From Syntrophobacterales bacterium (GTDB lineage: Bacteria > Desulfobacterota > Syntrophorhabdia > Syntrophorhabdales > WCHB1-27): a stretch of DNA of 5,514 nt. Positions 1 through 5,514 of the stretch are shown here, piece after piece. Under the pieces are notes generated by a model. That model was not told the origin of the DNA, did not search any database, and saw only the letters and a list, made by a program, of their open reading frames with translations. Where the stretch lies: contig JADGQN010000333.1 in NCBI GenBank assembly GCA_017881765.1, positions 1 through 5,514 on the forward strand, written 5' to 3'. Each line of letters begins with the position of its first letter. Within the stretch, counting starts at the first letter, position 1. A program made the translations under genes and the position numbers.

Positions 1-15
1 TCGCCTTAATAACTA

Positions 16-44
16 TTGATGCTATAGCGCGGTCATGGTATAGA
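16..44 (+). promoter_or_regulatory. Possible sigma-70 promoter for purE
   Basis: A TTGATG box (16-21) lies 17 bases before a TATAGA box (39-44). Each matches four of six consensus positions, and the spacing is ideal. Initiation would fall near position 51, giving a leader of about 20 bases that still holds the ribosome binding site. An upstream gene may end just before this, since a TAA is present at 7-9, but too little is visible to say. The call rests on motif matching alone. Confidence 0.3.
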
Positions 45-69
45 TTTCCACTAGTGTAAAGGAGACCAT

Positions 70-624
70 ATGGCGACCGCAAAGATCCTGATCATTCTCG
101 GTAGTGACAGTGACCTTCCAACCATGGAAGACGGATTGAACTTCTTGAAGACCATGGGAGTTCCCTACGCACTCGATATCTCTTCTGCTCATCGTCACCC
201 TGAAAAGACAGTGGCTCTCGCACAGAAAGCGCGGGAGCAAGGTATAGAGGTGATCATCGCTGCCGCGGGACTTGCCGCCCACCTGCCCGGTGTTGTGGCT
301 TCTCATACTACCTTACCGGTGATAGGTATCCCTCTCAAAGGGGACGCGCTTAACGGCCTGGATGCGCTGCTTTCCATAGTTCAGATGCCGAAGGGGGTGC
401 CGGTTGCCACGGTGGGTGTCAACTCCTCGCGTAACGCCAGTATCCTTGCCTGCGAAATACTTTCCATCAAGTACCCGCAGATCAGAAAAAGGATGGAAGA
501 GCTCAAGGAAACCATGAAGAATGAGGTTGAGCAGAAATCGAGACAGGTAGCGCACAACACGGCAAAGACAGGGTCACGGGTCAAAAAGACAGGGTCCGAG
601 GGTCCAAGGGGCCGAGGGGTCTAG
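70..624 (+). CDS. purE: PurE, N5-carboxyaminoimidazole ribonucleotide mutase (class I)
   Basis: This enzyme moves the carboxylate of N5-CAIR to carbon 4 to give CAIR, a cytosolic step of de novo purine synthesis. The N-terminal GSDSD phosphate-binding loop (residues 11-15), the SAHRHP motif with the expected catalytic histidine His41 (39-44), AAHLPG (69-74) and the GLDALLSIVQMPKGVPVATV block (96-115) are all typical of class I PurE. These mark it as a mutase rather than a class II AIR carboxylase. One difference from the usual AGGAAHLPG is Leu68 in place of a glycine. The ATG start is backed by AAAGGAG (58-64), five bases upstream. The family core ends near residue 160. The last 25 or so residues are a Lys/Gly/Arg-rich tail encoded by repetitive DNA, which makes the protein longer (184 aa) than the usual 160-170. 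No PurK gene is visible to supply the substrate. Confidence 0.95.
   Translation: MATAKILIILGSDSDLPTMEDGLNFLKTMGVPYALDISSAHRHPEKTVALAQKAREQGIEVIIAAAGLAAHLPGVVASHTTLPVIGIPLKGDALNGLDALLSIVQMPKGVPVATVGVNSSRNASILACEILSIKYPQIRKRMEELKETMKNEVEQKSRQVAHNTAKTGSRVKKTGSEGPRGRGV
564..596 (+). repeat. 12-base direct repeat inside the 3' end of purE
   Basis: AAAGACAGGGTC occurs at 564-575 and 585-596, exactly 21 bases (seven codons) apart, so the PurE tail carries two KTGS copies. More GGGTC/GGGGTC words follow up to the stop codon. The sequence looks like intergenic repeat DNA that has been read into by purE rather than conserved coding sequence. Confidence 0.75.
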
Positions 625-632
625 CCTTCCTA

Positions 633-662
633 AACCCTGGAACCCTGGAACCCTGGAACCCC
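633..662. repeat. Tandem 8-base repeat, unit AACCCTGG
   Basis: Three full copies of AACCCTGG (633-640, 641-648, 649-656) are followed by a partial AACCCC (657-662), in the 95-base gap between purE and the peptidase gene. The complement (CCAGGGTT) resembles the GGGTC-rich words in the purE tail just upstream, so the transcript could form an imperfect GC-rich hairpin across the purE stop codon. There is no T-run, so it is not a standard intrinsic terminator. Confidence 0.85.
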
Positions 663-681
663 TTCTTCCGCCCCGTTTGCG

Positions 682-708
682 TTGACATTGGCAGCCTCTT
701 CTGATACT
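682..708 (+). promoter_or_regulatory. Weak promoter candidate for the peptidase gene
   Basis: A perfect TTGACA (682-687) is followed after a short 15-base spacer by GATACT (703-708), which matches four of six positions of the -10 consensus. Transcription would begin only a few bases before the ATG at 720. The gene would then be nearly leaderless, which fits the absence of a clear Shine-Dalgarno sequence there. The short spacer keeps this tentative. Confidence 0.22.
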
Positions 709-719
709 TTTGTCCTGGA

Positions 720-1730
720 ATGCTGAACGCGATTACAGACGTGCCGGGGGTTTCGGTCGGACATGCTTCCGACTATAGCGGTTACACCGGCTGCACCGTC
801 GTACTCTGTGAAAAGGGCGGAGTATGCGGTATAGATGTCAGGGGAAGCGCTTCAGGCACGCGTCAGGTTGATGCCCTGAATGTAAATCATGTCGTGGAAG
901 AGGTTCACGCAATACTGCTTTGCGGCGGCTCAAGCTTCGGCCTTGACGCGGCGGGCGGTGTCATGAAGTTTCTGGAAGAAAAAGGAGTGGGGTTTGATGT
1001 AGGCGTGGCGAAGGTGCCCATTGTCCCCACCGCGGTCATATTTGACCTTGGCTTTGGCGATCACAAGGCGCGGCCGACTCTTGAGGCCGGCTACGAGGCC
1101 TGTTTGAACGCATCCACCGAGGTGACGGAGGGGAGTGTGGGTTGCGGTGTTGGCGCCACGGTCGGCAAACTCTTCGGTCTCCAGTGCGCGATGAAGGGCG
1201 GGATCGGGACTGCGAGCATTGCCATGCCCGATGGGCTTATTGTGGGAGCCCTTGTTGTGGTCAACGCTTTCGGTGATATTGTTGATAACCTTACGGGTAA
1301 GATCATCGCGGGTGCGCGGAGAACAGGGGAGAGTCTTGAGTTCGCCAGCACCGTCGATTCCTTGAAACGAGGCTACGTGAAAAAGCAGTTCGGCATCGAA
1401 AATACGACGCTCGCCGTAGTGGCGACGAACGGCGCATTCCACAAGAGGGAGATCACGAAAATAGCGCAGGTCGCTCAAGGGGGGCTTATCAAAACCGTCA
1501 GCCCCGTGCATACGACCTTTGACGGGGATCTCGTCTTCGCGCTCTCCACGGGTACCGTGGAGGCGGACGTTAACAGGGTGGGTGTCCTGAGCGAATTCGT
1601 GGTAACGGAAGCCATCAAGAGGGCAGTCAGAAAAGCGGACGGATTGGGCAAGCTTCCCGCGGCCAAGGATGTGATGAAGGCCCATAAGCAGTCGACTTAT
1701 CCCGCGGACGAGGAAGGGTCCGAGACATAA
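720..1730 (+). CDS. P1 family (DmpA/S58) self-processing aminopeptidase
   Basis: This belongs to the DmpA/BapA family of N-terminal-nucleophile hydrolases, which cut N-terminal residues (L-, D- or beta-amino acids, depending on the member) from short peptides or amides. The family opening TDVPGVSVGH (residues 6-15), RGSASGTRQVD (41-51), the CGGSSFGLDAAGGV loop (68-81) and EGSVGCGVGATVGK (137-150) are present. Family members split themselves into alpha and beta chains. Alignment to the G/S or N/S cleavage site of DmpA/BapA places the cut here at Asn228/Thr229, ahead of TLAVVATNG, so the new N-terminal nucleophile would be threonine instead of serine. The later VHTTFDGDLVFALSTG block (263-278) is also typical. 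The length of 336 aa is within the family range. There is no signal peptide, so it is probably cytosolic. The start codon has no good ribosome binding site. The substrate cannot be read from sequence. Confidence 0.9.
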   Translation: MLNAITDVPGVSVGHASDYSGYTGCTVVLCEKGGVCGIDVRGSASGTRQVDALNVNHVVEEVHAILLCGGSSFGLDAAGGVMKFLEEKGVGFDVGVAKVPIVPTAVIFDLGFGDHKARPTLEAGYEACLNASTEVTEGSVGCGVGATVGKLFGLQCAMKGGIGTASIAMPDGLIVGALVVVNAFGDIVDNLTGKIIAGARRTGESLEFASTVDSLKRGYVKKQFGIENTTLAVVATNGAFHKREITKIAQVAQGGLIKTVSPVHTTFDGDLVFALSTGTVEADVNRVGVLSEFVVTEAIKRAVRKADGLGKLPAAKDVMKAHKQSTYPADEEGSET

Positions 1731-1732
1731 AG

Positions 1733-1738
1733 AAGGAG
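1733..1738 (+). promoter_or_regulatory. Ribosome binding site that fixes the GTG start of the sirtuin gene
   Basis: AAGGAG sits four bases before GTG at 1743. An ATG at 1739-1741 is out of frame and overlaps the spacer, so it is not the start. The site lies in the 12-base gap after the peptidase stop codon, which points to translation from a shared mRNA. Confidence 0.75.
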
Positions 1739-1742
1739 ATGC

Positions 1743-2483
1743 GTGGACAACTATCGCGCCGTTGCGAATCTGATTAGAGAAAAGGAATACGTTGTGGCTT
1801 TCACCGGGTCAGGTATATCTGTTGACAGCGGAATTCCAACATTTCGCGGCGGGCAGGGACTCTGGGACAAATATGATCCCATGGAATATGCTCACATAGA
1901 TGCCTTTCGCCGTAACCCTGAAAAGGTATGGAACATGTTGAGGGAAATGGCCGGCGTGATCTTTGCGGCAAAACCTTCTCCCGCTCATGTGGCCCTCGGT
2001 GAGCTCGAGAAAAAGGGATATCTCAAGGCGATAATTACCCAGAACGTAGACGGACTCCATCAGACAGCGGGTAACAGCAATGTTATCGAATACCATGGAA
2101 ATCACCGGCGGCTCGTCTGTGTCGGATGTTCGACAAAGATTGATTTCACCCAGGCCGAAGCCCGTATGCTCCCGTACCCCGTGTGCGAGCGTTGCCTTTC
2201 TCCTCTGAAACCGGACGTAGTTTTCTTCGGTGAGCCCATCCCCATGCTTGACATGGTGCGAGCAAACGAGGAAGCGAAAAAGTGCAAAGTGATGCTTATC
2301 ATGGGTACATCGGGCGTTGTCTATCCGGCGGCAGACGTTCCTTACCTTGCTCATTCGAGCGGAGCGAAAATTGTCGAAATAAACATGGACGATACGCCGT
2401 TTGCCTCCTCCATATCAGACTTCTTCTTCAAAGAGAACGCGTCGGACGTACTGCCTAAAATCCTTGAGCAGGTTGGGTCGTAG
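1743..2483 (+). CDS. NAD-dependent protein deacetylase, Sir2 family
   Basis: Sirtuins remove acetyl (or other acyl) groups from protein lysines, consuming NAD and releasing nicotinamide and O-acetyl-ADP-ribose. The NAD-binding FTGSGISVDSGIPTFRG (residues 20-36), TQNVDGLH (99-106), the catalytic His118 in EYHGN, and two zinc CxxC pairs (Cys126/129 and Cys148/151) are all intact. They are followed by VVFFGEPIP (159-167), MGTSGVVYPAADVP (187-200) and VEINMDD (211-217). The overall pattern and the 246-aa length resemble the Thermotoga Sir2 enzyme. The Tyr-x-x-Arg pair that SIRT5/CobB-type enzymes use to bind succinyl or malonyl groups is replaced by Leu66 and Met69 in an ungapped alignment, so deacetylase activity is the better guess. 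The gene follows the peptidase by 12 bases. Its protein targets are unknown, and no acetyltransferase or acetyl-CoA synthetase gene is next to it. Confidence 0.94.
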   Translation: MDNYRAVANLIREKEYVVAFTGSGISVDSGIPTFRGGQGLWDKYDPMEYAHIDAFRRNPEKVWNMLREMAGVIFAAKPSPAHVALGELEKKGYLKAIITQNVDGLHQTAGNSNVIEYHGNHRRLVCVGCSTKIDFTQAEARMLPYPVCERCLSPLKPDVVFFGEPIPMLDMVRANEEAKKCKVMLIMGTSGVVYPAADVPYLAHSSGAKIVEINMDDTPFASSISDFFFKENASDVLPKILEQVGS

Positions 2484-2542
2484 TGTGCTTGATGCCTGGC
2501 TCGGTGAGAGGGGCTCGAGACGTTACTTTCCGGCATGAAGAT

Positions 2543-2577
2543 TGTAGAGGCATTGAACCTATAAGATCCTGTAGAGG
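2543..2577 (+). repeat. Pair of TGTAGAGG direct repeats before the guanylyltransferase gene
   Basis: TGTAGAGG occurs at 2543-2550 and again at 2570-2577, where the second copy contains the ribosome binding site. A -10-like TATAAG (2560-2565) lies between them, without a convincing -35 box. The rest of the 2484-2576 gap shows nothing recognisable. Confidence 0.4.
2574..2577 (+). promoter_or_regulatory. Ribosome binding site favouring the ATG at 2583
   Basis: GAGG lies five bases before ATG 2583, a normal distance. The in-frame GTG at 2577 overlaps this motif itself and would have no usable site, so ATG 2583 is preferred. The difference is two residues. Confidence 0.55.
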
Positions 2578-2582
2578 TGTCT

Positions 2583-3644
2583 ATGGAACACGTATTTTGC
2601 GTTATTATGGCGGGCGGTAAAGGGGAGCGTTTCTGGCCGCTCAGTACGAGTACGACTCCTAAACCTTATCTGAATCTTATAGGCGATAAGACGATGATTC
2701 AAATGGCGGTTGACCGGGTGCGCCACCTTGTGCCCGAGGAAAGAACGTTCGTCGTCCTCGGGGCGGATCAACTGGAGATAGCAAGAAAACAGCTTAGTCA
2801 GCTCCCTGAGGAGCACTTCATCGTTGAACCGGCAGGCCGCGATACGGCGCCTTGCATTGGCTTCACCGCCATGGCCCTGCGCACACTCGACCCCGAGGCC
2901 CTGATGGTCGTGATGCCCGCGGATCACTACATACCGGATGAGGATGCGTTCATAAAAACGGTCTTCCAGGCCGTTGAATGCGCGAAGGGTGGGGATCACC
3001 TCGTTACGGTGGGCATTAAGCCGACGCGTCCGGAAACCGGATACGGTTACATAAATGCCTTAGAAGAGATGAAGGCAGAGTGCGGTTTGTCCTGCTACCG
3101 CGTGAAGCGCTTTGTAGAGAAGCCCGATGCGACAAAGGCGGTCGAATACCTGGCTGACGGACGGTACTACTGGAACAGCGGCATCTTTGCGTGGAAGGCA
3201 GGGACCGTTCTGCAGGGGATCGAGCGGCATATGCTGCCCCTCTACAAGGGACTTGTGGAGATAGATGAGGCCATTCTGGCTAGCGAGGATGAGAAGATCG
3301 ACACAATCTTCAAGAGCTTTGAATCGATTTCCATCGATTATGGCTTGATGGAAAAGGCCGACAACGTGGTTATGGTAAAAGCAAGCTTCGGATGGGATGA
3401 TGTGGGCACCTGGGGTTCGCTCCTCAGGATTCTTGAGGTAGATCGAAACGGAAATTACACGAAAGGGGAGCCGGTCTGCATCGACACCGAAGACTGCGTG
3501 GTGTACGGCGACGGAATTGCTGTCGGGACCATAGGCGTGTCCCACCTTATCGTTGTGGCCTCGAAAGAAGGTGTGCTCGTTTGCGATATAAGTCGGGATC
3601 AGGAAGCAAGGAAGATCGCAAAACTACTTGGATCGGGAGCGTAG
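2583..3644 (+). CDS. Mannose-1-phosphate guanylyltransferase (GDP-mannose pyrophosphorylase)
   Basis: The enzyme joins mannose-1-phosphate and GTP to make GDP-mannose, the precursor for mannose, fucose or rhamnose residues in LPS, capsule or exopolysaccharide. Residue numbers here start at Met from ATG 2583. The nucleotide-binding signature MAGGKGERFWPLS is at 9-21 with the following TPK at 25-27, EPAGRDTAPC is at 82-91, the metal-binding MPADHY is at 111-116, ETGYGYI at 151-157, the sugar-phosphate motif FVEKPD at 177-182, YWNSGIF at 196-202, and IDYGLMEKA plus GWDDVGTW at 251-277. At 353 aa it is the short, monofunctional form and lacks the C-terminal cupin phosphomannose-isomerase domain of ManC/AlgA proteins. 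Mannose-6-phosphate must therefore come from a separate isomerase, not seen here. The in-frame GTG at 2577 is an alternative start. yifB follows by 14 bases. Confidence 0.93.
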   Translation: MEHVFCVIMAGGKGERFWPLSTSTTPKPYLNLIGDKTMIQMAVDRVRHLVPEERTFVVLGADQLEIARKQLSQLPEEHFIVEPAGRDTAPCIGFTAMALRTLDPEALMVVMPADHYIPDEDAFIKTVFQAVECAKGGDHLVTVGIKPTRPETGYGYINALEEMKAECGLSCYRVKRFVEKPDATKAVEYLADGRYYWNSGIFAWKAGTVLQGIERHMLPLYKGLVEIDEAILASEDEKIDTIFKSFESISIDYGLMEKADNVVMVKASFGWDDVGTWGSLLRILEVDRNGNYTKGEPVCIDTEDCVVYGDGIAVGTIGVSHLIVVASKEGVLVCDISRDQEARKIAKLLGSGA

Positions 3645-3658
3645 GACGGGTGCCGTAA

Positions 3659-4750
3659 ATGATCAGCCGGGTTAGCGCTACCACGCTTTACGGAATCGAT
3701 GCCATCAAAGTCGATGTAGAGGTTGATATATCCGTAGGCCTGCCTTCCTTCAGTATTGTAGGCTTGCCTGAGACGTCTGTAAAAGAGAGTAAAGAGAGGG
3801 TGAGGGCCGCAATCAAAAATGCGGGCTTCGAGTTCCCGAACGACAGGATCACGGTCAATCTCGCCCCCGCGGATGTCCGGAAAGAGGGCTCATCTTTCGA
3901 TCTTCCCATCGCCTTGGGGATACTTGTTGCGACAGGGGCTATTAAACAGGCATCGTTAGACGGCTTTCTGCTGATCGGCGAACTATCGCTTGATGGGACG
4001 ATCAAGCCTATCAGGGGTGCGCTCTCAGTGGCGTTACTGGCCGCAAGAGAAGGTTTCGGAAGTATCATCGTTCCTGTTGAGAACGGGTCGGAAGCAGCGA
4101 TAGTCAGAGGTGTCCGCGTGCAAGGAGCCGGCCATCTTCTTGAGCTTGTTCACTTCCTGAGGGGTGACAGTGACTGCGACCTGGCCCAGTTCGAATCAGG
4201 GGGCGCAGCCACAGAGGTAAGCGGACGTTCAGACGGCCTCAATTTCTCTGACATAAGAGGTCAAGCCCAGGCAAAAAGGGCTCTTGAGATTGCTGCAAGC
4301 GGCGCGCATAACGTGCTCATGATCGGCCCGCCCGGGTCAGGCAAGACCATGCTTGCCAGGAGGCTGCCAACCATACTTCCATCCCTGACCTATGATGAGG
4401 CAATTGAGACGACAAGAGTCCACAGTATAGCGGGTCTTACGAACAAGGACGTTTACCTGATAACGGAGAAACCGTTCCGTGCGCCGCACCACACCATTTC
4501 CGATGCGGGATTGATCGGTGGCGGGCATGTCCCGAAGCCCGGGGAGATCAGCCTTGCCCATAACGGTGTGCTCTTTCTCGACGAGTTCCCGGAGTTCAAA
4601 CGGCATGTGCTCGATGCGCTGCGCCAGCCTCTCGAGGATGGGAGCGTCGTGATCTCCAGAGTAACCCATGCCATCGCTTTTCCGGCCCGGTTCATGCTTG
4701 TCGCGGCCATGAATCCTTGTCCGTGCGGTCACTTTTATCAAGTGGCATAA
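3659..4750 (+). CDS. yifB: YifB/ComM Mg chelatase-like AAA+ ATPase, 3' end cut off by an insertion
   Basis: Intact YifB/ComM proteins are about 500 aa. ComM acts as a hexameric helicase that drives branch migration during natural transformation. The N-terminal ChlI-like domain is complete (residues 1 to about 165, with FSIVGLPETSVKESKERVRAA at 31-51 and NLAPADVRKEGSSFDLPIALG at 67-87). The ATPase domain follows, with Walker A GPPGSGKT (223-230), APHHT (275-279) and Walker B GVLFLDEF (303-310). The conserved MNPCPCG (351-357) is present, but then the frame runs into HFYQVA and stops. The arginine finger, sensor 2 region and C-terminal Mg-chelatase domain, roughly 140 residues, are missing. Downstream DNA encodes a recombinase on the other strand, so the loss is due to insertion, not a point mutation. 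The product is probably inactive unless the element excises. The start has only a weak ribosome binding site. Confidence 0.92.
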   Translation: MISRVSATTLYGIDAIKVDVEVDISVGLPSFSIVGLPETSVKESKERVRAAIKNAGFEFPNDRITVNLAPADVRKEGSSFDLPIALGILVATGAIKQASLDGFLLIGELSLDGTIKPIRGALSVALLAAREGFGSIIVPVENGSEAAIVRGVRVQGAGHLLELVHFLRGDSDCDLAQFESGGAATEVSGRSDGLNFSDIRGQAQAKRALEIAASGAHNVLMIGPPGSGKTMLARRLPTILPSLTYDEAIETTRVHSIAGLTNKDVYLITEKPFRAPHHTISDAGLIGGGHVPKPGEISLAHNGVLFLDEFPEFKRHVLDALRQPLEDGSVVISRVTHAIAFPARFMLVAAMNPCPCGHFYQVA

Positions 4751-5514
4751 CTTGCGGAAGGTAGTAAAACTCAATATTTATGCTATCTTTCCCCACGATA
4801 ATTCGTTTTACAACTTCTTTGACTATTTTTACCTGATCATCTTCGGTCATCTCATCCCATAGTGCACCCAGGTGGGACGCCTGGGTGAGAACATGACTCC
4901 TGCCCACCTTCTGAACCTCGGCGTAATCTATTTCGGCTTCCAGCCGTGGGATACGATCATGCAACTGCTTACGCTGCTCCGTGAGGGCATTCATACGATT
5001 GGTAAAAGTGGGTTTATCGATCCTACGATCACTGTATAGTTCGAAGAGATCAGAGGTCTTGTAGTCGACGGATGATAGCTCTTTGCGTGCCACTTTCAGT
5101 TCAGAATTTTTCTGCTGGATTGTAGTGTCGTTATCTTGCATCGAGGCCTTTAACTGATCAGGATTGATTGTGATCTTCTTGAGACCATTTCGGAGGCCCT
5201 CTATCAGCACATCTTCATTGATCTTGAGATGGCAAGTTCTACACCGGTGACGGGGAATTTTCATTCCATTATATTTCGCGACATACATCTTCTCTCCGCA
5301 TTCGCAATAAACTCGACCTCCAAATTTGTATTTGCCCAAGAAAAGAGGTTCGCCCGGGTACTTTTTTTCAATCTGGGAAATGATAGTCTGCACCTCTTCC
5401 CACTCTTTGACAGGAATGATAGGATCGACAGGGACGTATACCCATTGATCTTCCGGTTTGAGTACCCAGCTTTTCTTGTTTCCCTTCGACTGCGAGTAGT
5501 TCGCACGCCGAGTG
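4692..5514 (-). CDS. Large serine recombinase, C-terminal part (N-terminus outside window)
   Basis: Large serine integrases cut and rejoin attP and attB to insert or excise phages and islands. The frame is open to the window edge, so 273 C-terminal residues are visible and the catalytic resolvase domain (about 250 residues) lies beyond 5514. Visible residues 1-40 (ANYSQSKGNKKSWVLKPEDQ, then WVYVPVDPII and the EW before VQTII) are the typical end of the DNA-binding recombinase domain. A zinc ribbon follows with Cys70, Cys72, Cys91 and Cys94 (bases 5232-5306), in a C-x-C plus C-x-x-C pattern. Residues 125-200 are a charged, heptad-like stretch matching the coiled-coil arm that controls integration versus excision. 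The last 13 or so residues (after LPQVMPLD) are encoded by host yifB DNA read antisense, including the TGA stop. The gene converges on and overlaps truncated yifB by 59 bases. An apparent GTG start at 5393 is internal. Confidence 0.92.
   Translation of the reverse strand, partial: TRRANYSQSKGNKKSWVLKPEDQWVYVPVDPIIPVKEWEEVQTIISQIEKKYPGEPLFLGKYKFGGRVYCECGEKMYVAKYNGMKIPRHRCRTCHLKINEDVLIEGLRNGLKKITINPDQLKASMQDNDTTIQQKNSELKVARKELSSVDYKTSDLFELYSDRRIDKPTFTNRMNALTEQRKQLHDRIPRLEAEIDYAEVQKVGRSHVLTQASHLGALWDEMTEDDQVKIVKEVVKRIIVGKDSINIEFYYLPQVMPLDKSDRTDKDSWPRQA
4718..4744. other. Chromosome/element junction (candidate att site)
   Basis: The yifB reading frame is recognisable up to about 4729-4735, and the recombinase coding pattern is recognisable down to about 4740, so the junction lies between them. 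Two symmetric elements are visible. TGTCCG-TG-CGGTCA (4718-4731) has arms matching at five of six positions around an asymmetric TG dinucleotide at 4724-4725. CACTT-TTATC-AAGTG (4730-4744) has perfect 5-base arms. Serine integrases cross over at a central dinucleotide within such imperfect symmetry, so TG 4724-4725 is a candidate crossover point. The exact base cannot be fixed without the empty site or the other end. Confidence 0.5.
4724..5514. mobile_element. One end of an integrated element inserted in yifB
   Basis: From about 4724-4738 to the window end, the sequence no longer encodes YifB and instead carries a large serine recombinase pointing inward from the junction on the minus strand. 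Base composition shifts: 4741-4800 has 23 G/C of 60, against 30 of 60 for 3901-3960 within yifB. The window does not show whether this is a prophage, an integrative conjugative element or another island. The left boundary is approximate and the right boundary is outside the window. Confidence 0.8.

Noticed and set aside
625..665. AACCCTGG array as a CRISPR array
   Set aside because: The units are 8 bases long and directly abutting, with no spacers.
930..1685. 251-residue open frame on the minus strand
   Set aside because: It lies wholly opposite the well-supported P1 peptidase gene and shows no recognisable motif. Long antisense frames are expected in GC-rich coding DNA.
1809..2354. 181-residue open frame on the minus strand
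   Set aside because: It is antisense to the sirtuin gene, whose family motifs are complete, and its own product has no family features.
2535..2564. Short frame MKIVEALNL before the guanylyltransferase gene, as a possible leader peptide
   Set aside because: It has nine residues, no run of regulatory codons, no clear ribosome binding site and no attenuator-like hairpin pair.
2577..2579. GTG as the start of the guanylyltransferase
   Set aside because: It overlaps the only plausible Shine-Dalgarno sequence; ATG 2583 has correct spacing.
4724..4757. TGCGG at 4724-4728 and 4753-4757 as a target-site duplication
   Set aside because: Both copies are on the same side of the element, they are only five bases long, and serine integrases do not create such duplications in this arrangement.
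5261..5506. 81-residue minus-strand frame, possibly the upstream half of the recombinase joined by a frameshift
   Set aside because: The recombinase frame itself stays open to the window end and reads a proper family sequence, so no frameshift is needed. This frame is a shadow.

Overview
The window looks like chromosome of a bacterium with moderate GC content, probably an anaerobic deltaproteobacterial (Desulfobacterota-like) lineage. That guess is weak. It rests on the overall character of the proteins and on a CCCTGGAA-type intergenic repeat; no rRNA or marker gene settles it.

Positions 1-4737 or so are a run of same-direction (+) housekeeping genes: purE (purine synthesis), a P1/DmpA-type self-processing aminopeptidase, a Sir2 deacetylase of the Thermotoga type, a monofunctional mannose-1-phosphate guanylyltransferase, and the first two thirds of yifB/comM (an AAA+ ATPase related to Mg chelatase). 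The peptidase and sirtuin genes are 12 bases apart, and the guanylyltransferase and yifB genes 14 bases apart, so each pair is probably co-transcribed. Gaps of about 95 bases follow purE and the sirtuin gene. The products belong to different pathways; I see no shared pathway across the run.

The notable event is near 4720-4738. The yifB frame is cut just after its highly conserved MNPCPCG motif. From there to the window end the DNA is AT-richer and encodes, on the minus strand, the C-terminal half of a large serine recombinase (end of the recombinase domain, zinc ribbon, coiled coil). This is one end of an integrated element (prophage, integrative conjugative element or island) that used yifB as its attachment gene. 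The two broken ends overlap: the element supplies the last residues and stop of truncated YifB, and the host yifB DNA, read antisense, supplies the last residues and stop of the recombinase. The rest of the element and the 3' part of yifB lie beyond position 5514.
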